Part shown: one piece after another, positions 1-6,555 of the stretch
How the letters are laid out: every line of letters starts with the position of its first letter
Position numbering within the stretch: position 1 is the stretch's first letter
Assembly: GCA_024691465.1 (NCBI GenBank)
Contig: JAILNO010000008.1
Location: 1 to 8,188 of the forward strand
Source: Pseudobutyrivibrio sp.
GTDB taxonomy: Bacteria; Bacillota_A; Clostridia; Lachnospirales; Lachnospiraceae
Direction of reading: 5' to 3'
Length of the DNA: 8,188 nucleotides
Notes under the pieces: model-generated
Databases searched by the model: none
Told to the model about the DNA's origin: nothing
The model's input: the letters and a program-made list of their open reading frames with translations, nothing else
Position numbers and translations under genes: made by a program

Positions 1-168
1 CTTAACGTTTGTTGAATCAACGATTGCTGACTGACGAAGATTTCTCTTTCTCTTTGTAGTCTTCTTGGTTAAGATATGGCTCTTATATGCCTTATTTCTC
101 TTAAGCTTTCCTGTTCCTGTTACCTTAAAGCGCTTTGCAGCTGCTCTTCTTGTCTTCATCTTTGGCAT
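1..168 (-). CDS. rpmI: 50S ribosomal protein L35, 3' end beyond window
   Basis: Small basic protein of the large ribosomal subunit. Translating the minus strand from the ATG at 168 gives 56 residues, beginning [20 protein letters not shown] and continuing with the basic stretch [16 protein letters not shown], which is the typical L35 sequence. The usual length is about 65 residues, so roughly nine C-terminal residues and the stop lie beyond base 1. The start is set by a perfect AGGAGG (183-178) nine bases upstream. The gene begins 17 bp after the infC stop, so it is cotranslated from the infC transcript. The infC-rpmI-rplT order is standard in Firmicutes, so rplT (L20) probably follows outside the window. 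Regulation would be through the attenuator ahead of infC. Identity is near certain; only the C-terminus is unseen. Confidence 0.97.
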   Translation of the reverse strand, partial: MPKMKTRRAAAKRFKVTGTGKLKRNKAYKSHILTKKTTKRKRNLRQSAIVDSTNVK

Positions 169-185
169 GATAATTTTCCTCCTAA

Positions 186-695
186 TTACGATTTCTTTTC
201 TGTAAGCACCAAGCTCATACTACGGCCTTCTACCTTAGGTGCCTTTTCCACTACTGCAACATCTGCAAGTGCCTCAGCAAAATCCTCAAGGATATGCTTG
301 CTGGACTGCATGTGAGCCATCTCACGACCGCGGAAACGAAGTGTAACTTTAACCTTGTCTCCCTTAGAGATGAACTTCTTAGCTGCATTAACCTTTGTGT
401 TCATATCATTAGCATCGATGTTTGGAGACATACGAATCTCTTTCACTTCAACAACGTGCTGCTTCTTCTTAGCTTCCTTCTCTCGACGTGCCTGCTCGTA
501 ACGGTACTTACCGTAATCTACGATCTTGCACACTGGTGGATTAGCCTTAGGTGAAATCTTAACAAGATCTAAACCTTCGTCATCGGCAAGCTTCTGTGCC
601 TCTCGTGCTGACATGATGCCAAGCTGTTCCCCATCTGAGCCGATAACACGAACTTCCTTATCGCGGATCTGCTCATTAATCATTAATTCGCTAAT
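186..695 (-). CDS. infC: Translation initiation factor IF-3 (ATT start)
   Basis: IF-3 binds the 30S subunit, keeps it apart from 50S and proofreads initiator tRNA and start-codon choice. The product is 169 residues, normal for the family. The N-terminal domain (about 1-75) carries [14 protein letters not shown] at 6-19 and [16 protein letters not shown] at 53-68. The lysine-rich linker helix EKEAKKKQ spans 72-79. The C-terminal 30S-binding domain follows, with [12 protein letters not shown] at 117-128. I chose the ATT at 695-693 because a GGAGG (707-703) sits seven bases before it. The in-frame ATG at 683 would leave 19 bases to that site. An N-terminus beginning (M)SELMINEQ also matches the position of the AUU-initiated Firmicutes IF-3. 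Arginine codons here are all CGN, unlike the AGA-rich genes upstream, consistent with high expression. It has its own promoter and attenuator and is followed by rpmI. Confidence 0.96.
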   Translation of the reverse strand: MSELMINEQIRDKEVRVIGSDGEQLGIMSAREAQKLADDEGLDLVKISPKANPPVCKIVDYGKYRYEQARREKEAKKKQHVVEVKEIRMSPNIDANDMNTKVNAAKKFISKGDKVKVTLRFRGREMAHMQSSKHILEDFAEALADVAVVEKAPKVEGRSMSLVLTEKKS

Positions 696-707
696 GGTAC
701 TACCTCC
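693..707 (-). promoter_or_regulatory. infC ribosome binding site with rare ATT start codon
   Basis: On the minus strand GGAGG occupies 707-703, followed by a seven-base spacer (TAGTACC) and ATT at 695-693, in frame with IF-3. No ATG, GTG or TTG lies at a suitable distance from this site. AUU start codons of infC are known in E. coli and Bacillus, where IF-3 discriminates against its own non-canonical start and so represses its own translation. The same control is inferred here. Confidence 0.85.
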
Positions 708-715
708 AAATATAT

Positions 716-747
716 AAAAAAAATAGTGGATACAGAATATCCACCAT
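716..747 (-). terminator. Intrinsic terminator in the infC leader (attenuator)
   Basis: Read on the minus strand, 744-738 (GTGGATA) and 732-726 (TATCCAC) form a perfect 7-bp stem around the five-base loop TTCTG. The stem extends by one G-U and two A-U pairs (745-747 with 725-723) to 10 bp, and a run of eight T (723-716) follows at once. It ends only nine bases before the infC Shine-Dalgarno sequence. It therefore acts inside the infC transcript as a conditional terminator, not only as the end of the operon upstream. Confidence 0.88.
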
Positions 748-839
748 AAATCATCACAAACAAGGTTTGTGTGAAGTATAAACCCGAGTCACAAACATGT
801 GCTAAGGTGAGAGTGGATACTCTACTTTGTTTTCACAAC
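716..839 (-). promoter_or_regulatory. infC leader RNA, probable L20-type transcription attenuator
   Basis: The 5' leader of the infC-rpmI(-rplT) transcript can fold in two exclusive ways. The 5' segment 823-812 can pair with 745-734 as a 12-bp helix with two G-U pairs. That uses up the left arm of the terminator at 747-716 and so acts as an antiterminator. The helix would enclose two further hairpins: an irregular stem 808-799/792-782 with a bulged A and a mismatch, and a perfect 7-bp hairpin 771-765/761-755 with a CTT loop. If the long helix does not form, 823-819/814-810 can make a 5-bp hairpin and the terminator forms. In Bacillus subtilis, L20 binds such a leader and causes premature termination (Rfam family L20_leader). 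Assignment to L20 rests on gene context and architecture, not on a model match. Confidence 0.78.
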
Positions 840-845
840 AGTGAT

Positions 846-874
846 AATTTAACACATATAAGCAGGCTCGTCAA
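846..874 (-). promoter_or_regulatory. Probable housekeeping sigma promoter for infC-rpmI
   Basis: On the minus strand a TTGACG -35 box (874-869) is separated by 17 bases from TAAATT (851-846). A TG one base before the -10 (854-853) makes an extended -10. Transcription would start near 839, giving a leader of about 145 nt before the ATT start. The -35 begins 12 bases after the stop codon of the HAD gene, so the promoter is squeezed directly behind the previous operon. The -35 is strong (five of six) and the -10 moderate (four of six). Confidence 0.7.
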
Positions 875-886
875 TAACTTTTTCTA

Positions 887-1702
887 TTAATTAGCAACAA
901 ATTCCCTGATTACTTCAGCAACTGCATCATGATTATTATCTGCAGAAGTAATATAATCTGCCACTTCCTTAAGTTCAGGTCTGGCATTAGCCACAGCTAC
1001 ACCAATACCCGCAGCTTCCACCATACTAATATCATTGCGCTCATCTCCGCAGGCTATGGTATCCGCCATGGAAACACCTAATAACTCGGCTAGCTTCTTC
1101 AGTCCAGCTCCCTTACTAGATTCCTTATTAATATATTCGAGAAAGGCCACATTAGAAAACATGCTGGCAAAATGGGAAGACATCTCCTCCTCATGCTTAG
1201 CTTGGAAGTCAAATAATGAATCTGGATGAACATAATCCATGACAATTATCTTAGTCAGGTCATGACCCATTAGATACTCAGGTTCATCAATTATAGTAAT
1301 AGGCTCCTTAGATACTGCCGAATATCTATCAATACACTCATCCTGTCTAAATGAATATATCTTGCCATACTCAAATGCAAGTGTAGAATAACCAGCATCC
1401 TTAGAGTACTTAAGAAGCTTAATAGCAGGCTCATTATCTAGATATTGGCCAAATAACATCTCATTATCAATACTTCTGACACCAATAGTCCCCTGATAGC
1501 CTAATAGATATACATTGTCTCTAAAGAATAATGGTATATCCTTAAGAATGTTCCTAAGCACATGAATAGGGCGTCCAGTGTCAACACATAACACATTACC
1601 TCTATCAAGAAAATCTACTAGAGCCTCTAGATTGTCCTTAGTTATATTCTTATTATCATCAAATAATGTCCCGTCTAAATCAACCGCAAGTATCTTACTC
1701 AT
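887..1702 (-). CDS. Cof-type HAD-superfamily hydrolase
   Basis: Predicted cytosolic Mg-dependent phosphatase of the haloacid dehalogenase superfamily, Cof/YxeH-like class with a C2-type cap. The 271-residue product shows all four HAD motifs. DLDGTLFDD carries the nucleophile D8 and the acid D10. T42 lies in VDTGRP. K197 lies in SSKGAGLKKL. The acidic motif GDERND at 219-224 is followed by GIGVAVANARPELKEVADYIT, typical of Cof proteins. The cap lies between about 85 and 185. Length is normal for the family. I chose the ATG at 1702, preceded by GAGG six bases away, over a TTG at 1720, because it begins directly at MSKILAVDLDGT. It overlaps the ppk1 stop by 8 bp, so translation is probably coupled. 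Members dephosphorylate sugar phosphates, FMN or pyridoxal phosphate, and the substrate cannot be read from sequence. Its place after ppk1 does not establish a polyphosphate role. Confidence 0.9.
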   Translation of the reverse strand: MSKILAVDLDGTLFDDNKNITKDNLEALVDFLDRGNVLCVDTGRPIHVLRNILKDIPLFFRDNVYLLGYQGTIGVRSIDNEMLFGQYLDNEPAIKLLKYSKDAGYSTLAFEYGKIYSFRQDECIDRYSAVSKEPITIIDEPEYLMGHDLTKIIVMDYVHPDSLFDFQAKHEEEMSSHFASMFSNVAFLEYINKESSKGAGLKKLAELLGVSMADTIACGDERNDISMVEAAGIGVAVANARPELKEVADYITSADNNHDAVAEVIREFVAN

Positions 1703-3860
1703 CGATAACCTCACTGCCAAATATAGGGGTAAAAGTACGCTTATTCAAGTAGTCCCCCTTTGGCCCATTGTTTCTTTTAGCCTCTCTGCAGAAAGTATCC
1801 TGAGCGCCCACGCCCTTCTTTCCACGAGGAGGTTTAATTCTAACATAAGAGCCATCATCTGTCATCTCATAGGCCTTCAAGGTATCATTAAGCTGAACAT
1901 CAAGTATATGCTTCACTCCAGCCTTGAGCTTGTCATCCTCTACAGGAAAGATAATCTCAACTCTCCTGTCTAGATTCCTAGGCATCCAATCGGCTGAACC
2001 CATATATATATCCTCAGCTCCATTATTAAAGAAGTAAAAGATACGAGCGTGCTCAAGGTATGTTCCAACGATGGATGAAACATGGATATTCTCACTGACT
2101 GAATCAATCCCAGTACGAAGACAGCATATACCTCGTACTATGAGACTGACCTTGACACCAGCACAGCTTGCTTCGTATAGTTTCTCAATAATATCCTTGT
2201 CGCATAAGGAATTCATTTTAGCAATGATAACTGCTTCCTTACCTTCCTTAGCATGGCTGATTTCCTTATTGATCAGGCTAATAAAAGTATCTCTAAGCCA
2301 TAGTGGCGCAACCACCAGCTTATTCCAGGAAGCTGGCTCAGAGTATCCCGAAAGCATGTTAAACACAGCAGTGGCATCCTCACCATATGATTCATTACAA
2401 GTGAACATACCACAATCAGTGTAGAGCTTAGCAGTGGAATCATTATAATTTCCTGTTCCTAAATGCACATAGCGCCTGATACCTTCTTCCTCTCTACGCA
2501 CTACAAGAGCAATCTTACAATGAGTCTTTAAGCCAACTAATCCATAGATAACATGACATCCAGCCTTTTCAAGCTTCTTAGCCCATATGATATTGTTCTC
2601 CTCATCGAATCTAGCCTTCAGCTCAACTAGAACTGTAACCTGCTTGCCATTCTCAGCGGCATGAGCAAGGCTTGCGATTATAGGAGAATTACCGCTGACT
2701 CTATAAAGCGTCTGCTTAATAGCAAGTACCTGTGGGTCAAAGGCGGCTTGAGCTATGAAATCAACTACAGGATCAAATGATTCATATGGATGATGCAATA
2801 ATATATCACCCTTTTTAATCTCATCAAATATATTATCACCAGCCTTAAGTCTAGGATTCTCCTGAGGTCTAAAGCTAGGTGTCCTAAGATCATCATGACC
2901 ATCTATACCATATAGCTTCATAAGGAATGTCAGATCGATAGGTCCCTTTATCTTATATATATCAGTCTCATTCACACCTAAATTCTTCTTAAGGATTGAT
3001 AGAAGTTTCTTGTTAACAGTGCCTTCTACCTCAAGTCTGATTACTTCACCCCATTGACGAGATTTAATCTGCTTCTCAATTTCTATTAATAAGTCCTCAG
3101 CACCCTCCTCATCTATAGAAAAGTCAGCATTACGCATAATTCTATATGGTGCAGCCGAAACCACATCATAATTTAAGAAGAGCTTATCCATATTGTGCTC
3201 AATAATCTGCTCAAGAAGGATGAAGCAATCTCTGTTATTGCCATCAGCAGGTAATGAAACAAGCCTTGGTAGAACCGAAGGAACCTGAACCGTTGCAAAC
3301 TCAGCCTCATCTCCTTCAGTTGTAGCGGCTGTCGTACCCTTTTTCTTCTCTATTAAAGCTGCGATATTAAGGGATTTGTTACGAATAAGAGGAAAAGGTC
3401 TAGACGCATCAAAAGCCATAGGTGTAAGCACTGGATACACCTGCATCATAAAGAATGAATCAATATACTTAAGCTGCTCCTCATTAAGATCCTCATACTT
3501 ATCGTATATTATAATCCCCTCCTTCTTGAGGAGAGGATTGAGATGCTTGCCCCAGATATTGTACTGCATCTCCACCAGGTCTCTGGTCTTCTCATTGATG
3601 GCAATGAGCTGTTCCGTAGGTGTCATACCAGCTATATCTACCTTAGTATAGCCAGCATGTTCCATATCCTTAAGGGAAGCCACTCTAACCATGAAGAACT
3701 CATCTAAATTAGATGAAGTAATACTTACGAACTTAACTCTCTCTAAGACAGGAAGCTCTTTAACCATAGCTTCATTTAAAACTCTAAGTTCGAACTTAAG
3801 CCAACTAAGCTCGCGGTTATCATAGTATTTGGAATCGAATAAATTAATTTTACGTGCCAT
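1695..3860 (-). CDS. ppk1: Polyphosphate kinase 1
   Basis: Reversibly transfers the gamma phosphate of ATP onto inorganic polyphosphate. The 721-residue product has the full PPK1 layout. The N domain includes YDNRELSWLKFELRVLNEA at 13-31. A head domain extends to about 320, and two phospholipase-D-like C domains follow. HHPYESFDP lies at 356-364. LYRVSG holds R387 and KARFDEE holds R417. The expected autophosphorylated histidine is H447 (LKTHCK) and the second catalytic histidine is H604 (YLEHARIF), matching E. coli H435 and H592. GSADWMPRNLDRRVE lies at 621-635. It is about 30 residues longer than E. coli PPK, owing to a low-complexity stretch at 172-187 (KKGTTAATTEGDEAEF) and a basic tail after about 694. 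The ATG at 3860 follows AGGAGG by five bases, and that site overlaps the ppx stop codon. Placement directly after a ppx-like gene fits a polyphosphate operon. Confidence 0.97.
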   Translation of the reverse strand: MARKINLFDSKYYDNRELSWLKFELRVLNEAMVKELPVLERVKFVSITSSNLDEFFMVRVASLKDMEHAGYTKVDIAGMTPTEQLIAINEKTRDLVEMQYNIWGKHLNPLLKKEGIIIYDKYEDLNEEQLKYIDSFFMMQVYPVLTPMAFDASRPFPLIRNKSLNIAALIEKKKGTTAATTEGDEAEFATVQVPSVLPRLVSLPADGNNRDCFILLEQIIEHNMDKLFLNYDVVSAAPYRIMRNADFSIDEEGAEDLLIEIEKQIKSRQWGEVIRLEVEGTVNKKLLSILKKNLGVNETDIYKIKGPIDLTFLMKLYGIDGHDDLRTPSFRPQENPRLKAGDNIFDEIKKGDILLHHPYESFDPVVDFIAQAAFDPQVLAIKQTLYRVSGNSPIIASLAHAAENGKQVTVLVELKARFDEENNIIWAKKLEKAGCHVIYGLVGLKTHCKIALVVRREEEGIRRYVHLGTGNYNDSTAKLYTDCGMFTCNESYGEDATAVFNMLSGYSEPASWNKLVVAPLWLRDTFISLINKEISHAKEGKEAVIIAKMNSLCDKDIIEKLYEASCAGVKVSLIVRGICCLRTGIDSVSENIHVSSIVGTYLEHARIFYFFNNGAEDIYMGSADWMPRNLDRRVEIIFPVEDDKLKAGVKHILDVQLNDTLKAYEMTDDGSYVRIKPPRGKKGVGAQDTFCREAKRNNGPKGDYLNKRTFTPIFGSEVIDE

Positions 3861-3869
3861 ATCTTCCTC

Positions 3870-5393
3870 CTAAAGTCTAGTGTTTTCCTTAAGTACTGGC
3901 TTAATGGAAAAAATATCCTCGAAGAAATCAGCATTCTTCTTAAACAGCCCCTTCTCAAGGGCGAGAGAGCTGTTTGCCTCAATACTGATTAGAAGTTCCT
4001 TATCCTTAACTCTCATAGAGACATTCTTAATCTTCTGCTTATGGGAACGATCTAAAGCATTAGCTACCTTTAAAATTGCAAGAAGCTTAAGAATAATCAA
4101 GTACTCCTCAGTAGAGAACCTGTCCGACAATGACTCGTATGGCTCCACTGGCTTGCGATTAAATTCTACAGTAGTTGCTATAAGTTCCCTCTCCTTATGG
4201 CTCAGCCCCAATATCTCTGAAGACATAATAATTGTGTACGAACAACTGGAGGCCTCTGATAGAGAAATGTACTTACCACAATCATGTAAGATAGCAATAC
4301 ACTCCATGAGCACTCGTTCTCTTTTACCCATACCATGATATTTCTTCATAGCATCGAATATCTCTCCAGAAAGCTTAAACAGAGCCTTTAGATGAGGCTG
4401 ATAGCTTCCATATCTCTTAGCAATGGACCAGGCAGCTGAGATAATATCATTGTCAAAATTATGGGTAGCAGTAAGCCACTTCTTATGATAACAACGGTTA
4501 TAGGCTATGCCCTCACTCACTGATACTCCTGGAGCATATACAAACTCTGGTGTAAGAGTCTCGGCCAAGGCTTTATATAGCATAACAATAGGATCAATAA
4601 GATTCTCATTGTCGATATAAATCTCATTTTCCGATTCAAAATTGCGCACAAACTGCTTATCTATTTTATTTAAAAAATCAAGGTAGTCTTTTGTTTTGAC
4701 TTTCTTAGAAGAAATATTAGATATGCGCTCAGCGATAGCACTCACCTGAACACCTAATAAAATCATATACTTAGGCTCAATATCTCTAAGAAACATAGTC
4801 TTAAATACATCCAGTTCCTTGCTGAGCATCTCATAGGTCTGCTCAAAAGAATTGCTTGAAATTGAACCCAGTTTTTTGAGGTTCTCACTAATAGAAACAG
4901 TACCCATAGATAGATGCTGTGTAGTGAGGATTTTGCCTTTAGAAAATAGTGTAATCTGAACTGATACACCACCTATATCAATTAATACTGCAGACTCATT
5001 AATGATCTCATCAAAGTCGTCTAAGGATGCCACAGCCTGGTATCCCAAGAATCTCTGCTCAGAGTTAGATAAGACCTCCACAGTAAAACCAGTATTTACT
5101 TTAATCTGTTCTAACGCCACAAGAGCATTATCTGCCTGCTTAAGATTAGGCCCTGCAACAACAGAATAATTATCCACCCTGTATCCATCAATAGTCCTAT
5201 GCATATCATTAAGAATCCTGCATAGCTTCACCACAGTATCAGGCATAATGCGACCATATTCAAGGACATCCTTTACTATATCGCACCGAATCTTAAGAGT
5301 ATCAATTGTCTTGATACCCTTTTGCCTGTTGATTTCGAAGACCTTCATAGTGGTCTCATAAGAACCAATGTAAATACTTGCAAATAATTTCAT
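3870..5393 (-). CDS. Ppx/GppA-family protein with C-terminal HD domain, divergent active site
   Basis: Family members remove phosphate from polyphosphate (Ppx) or convert pppGpp to ppGpp (GppA). The 507-residue length matches full-length Ppx. Residues 1 to about 300 form the ASKHA-fold phosphatase domain, ending in YAPGVSVSEGIAYNR (286-300). About 310-500 is an HD domain with H334, ILHDCGKYIS (H370, D371) and ALDRSHKQ (D448). E112 (SNSEQRFLGYQ) aligns with the catalytic glutamate and D139 with the aspartate of DIGGGS. However, the first phosphate motif, usually IDIGSNS, reads IYIGSYE. GGGS reads GGVS, and the usual ATSAxR reads AGPNLK. Activity is therefore uncertain. I chose the ATG at 5393 because MKLFASIYIGS aligns with the family N-terminus; an upstream TTG at 5459 would lie within pheA. 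Its ribosome site is only a GGGGG (5402-5398). It lies 16 bp after pheA and 9 bp before ppk1. Confidence 0.88.
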   Translation of the reverse strand: MKLFASIYIGSYETTMKVFEINRQKGIKTIDTLKIRCDIVKDVLEYGRIMPDTVVKLCRILNDMHRTIDGYRVDNYSVVAGPNLKQADNALVALEQIKVNTGFTVEVLSNSEQRFLGYQAVASLDDFDEIINESAVLIDIGGVSVQITLFSKGKILTTQHLSMGTVSISENLKKLGSISSNSFEQTYEMLSKELDVFKTMFLRDIEPKYMILLGVQVSAIAERISNISSKKVKTKDYLDFLNKIDKQFVRNFESENEIYIDNENLIDPIVMLYKALAETLTPEFVYAPGVSVSEGIAYNRCYHKKWLTATHNFDNDIISAAWSIAKRYGSYQPHLKALFKLSGEIFDAMKKYHGMGKRERVLMECIAILHDCGKYISLSEASSCSYTIIMSSEILGLSHKERELIATTVEFNRKPVEPYESLSDRFSTEEYLIILKLLAILKVANALDRSHKQKIKNVSMRVKDKELLISIEANSSLALEKGLFKKNADFFEDIFSIKPVLKENTRL

Positions 5394-5409
5394 AAAACCC
5401 CCATGTATA

Positions 5410-6546
5410 TTAGTAATTACCAAGTACCCTAACACTGACGCACTCTTCAGATAGACCAATCAATGCGTTCCTCACTGATCCATCCTCCAGATTACCATCT
5501 ATATCAATAAAGAATCTATATTGCCAATTAACTCCCTTAATAGGTCTAGACTCAATTCTATTCATATTAATACCATTAAAAATGAGATTAGAAAGAATAC
5601 GATAAAGGCTACCAGGCTCATGGGCTATCTCAAGACATAGACTAATCTTATTAGCTGACTTAAGATACTTCTTATCCTTCGAAACTATCACGAATCTGGT
5701 CTCGTTATTCTTATCATCCTGAATAGACTCTTCCAAAATCTCAAGATCATATAGCTTAGCATTGTATACGCTTCCAATAGCTGCCTGAGTAATATCGCCA
5801 TCATCCCGAATCTTCTGGGCGCTCACGGCTGTATTCCTGAGATTATTAACATCCCAGTCCATATGCTCATTGCGTATATATCCATCACATTGAGCAATTG
5901 CCTTAGGATGAGAATACACTGTCTTAATATCGTTAATGGTGGCACCCTTAACTCCCAACAGTGCATGATCAACCTTGAGAATCTGCTCACCTATAATAGC
6001 AACATTGTATTCGGACAACAGATCGAAATTCTCCTCAATAGATCCAGCTAAGCTATTCTCTATTGGTAAGACTGCATAATCAGCCTTTCCTGTATTAATT
6101 GCCTCCATAGCATCACGCCACAAGTCCACATGAAAGCTGGACTTCATATCACCACCGAAGAACTCAAGCATAGCAAGCTGTGAGTATGCCCCCTGAACTC
6201 CTTGAAAGCATACTACTGAATCAGAGAAATCAAAAGAATCCACACTATTAAAACCAGTGTCAAAACTAACTCCATTATCTCTAAGAATTGCAAATTGCTT
6301 CTTGCGACTAATGGACATAATCTGAGAATATAGCTCTCTAACAGCCTGAACATTGAAATCATCCTCCACATAGGATGCAAGCTTATCTAACTTCTCTTCC
6401 TCCCTGACTTTATCGTATACCTTTTTGCCAGTGGCGATTTTGTACTCGGCCACCTGGCAGGCCAGCTCCATTCGTTTGGTAAAAAGCTCTAGTATCTGCT
6501 TATCTACGTCGTCAATTTCTACCCTAATCTCTGCTAAGTCTCTCAT
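5410..6546 (-). CDS. pheA: Bifunctional chorismate mutase / prephenate dehydratase (P-protein)
   Basis: Converts chorismate to prephenate and then to phenylpyruvate in phenylalanine synthesis. The 378-residue product has three parts. Residues 1-85 are an AroQ-type chorismate mutase with active-site positions R8, R25, K36, D45, R48, E49, S80 and Q84 all present (compare E. coli R11, R28, K39, D48, R51, E52, S84, Q88). About 112-290 is the dehydratase domain, with FQGVQGAYSQ, PIENSLAGSI (161-170), YSHPKAIAQC (211-220) and the TRF motif at 283-285. About 301-378 is an ACT domain with HEPGSLYRIL (309-318) and IESRP (331-335), the phenylalanine-binding elements, so feedback inhibition is likely. 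I chose the ATG at 6546, with AGGAG ending four bases before it; the frame continues to a TTG at 6564 that has no such site. It begins 7 bp after the propeller gene's stop. No phenylalanine leader or T-box is visible before it. Confidence 0.96.
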   Translation of the reverse strand: MRDLAEIRVEIDDVDKQILELFTKRMELACQVAEYKIATGKKVYDKVREEEKLDKLASYVEDDFNVQAVRELYSQIMSISRKKQFAILRDNGVSFDTGFNSVDSFDFSDSVVCFQGVQGAYSQLAMLEFFGGDMKSSFHVDLWRDAMEAINTGKADYAVLPIENSLAGSIEENFDLLSEYNVAIIGEQILKVDHALLGVKGATINDIKTVYSHPKAIAQCDGYIRNEHMDWDVNNLRNTAVSAQKIRDDGDITQAAIGSVYNAKLYDLEILEESIQDDKNNETRFVIVSKDKKYLKSANKISLCLEIAHEPGSLYRILSNLIFNGINMNRIESRPIKGVNWQYRFFIDIDGNLEDGSVRNALIGLSEECVSVRVLGNY

Positions 6547-6550
6547 GTGT

Positions 6551-6555
6551 CTCCT
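6551..6555 (-). promoter_or_regulatory. Shine-Dalgarno sequence of pheA
   Basis: AGGAG with only four bases to the ATG at 6546. It overlaps the TAG stop of the upstream gene (6556-6554), which suggests translational coupling. It decides against the upstream TTG at 6564, because the site would then lie inside the coding region. Confidence 0.7.

Noticed and set aside
725..820. Repeated GTATCCACT as a possible repeat element or mobile-element footprint
   Set aside because: The two copies are explained as competing partners of one strand in the leader RNA switch; there are no flanking duplications or transposase.
76..4338. Several open frames on the plus strand (for example 76-315, 1578-1973, 2071-2424, 3880-4338)
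   Set aside because: They lie opposite well-identified genes on the minus strand, lack ribosome binding sites, are rich in Ser/Leu/Cys as antisense translations are, and match no family I recognise.
5394..5459. Upstream TTG start that would lengthen the Ppx-like protein by 22 residues
   Set aside because: It would overlap the 3' end of pheA by about 50 bases, and the extra residues precede the family's normal N-terminus.
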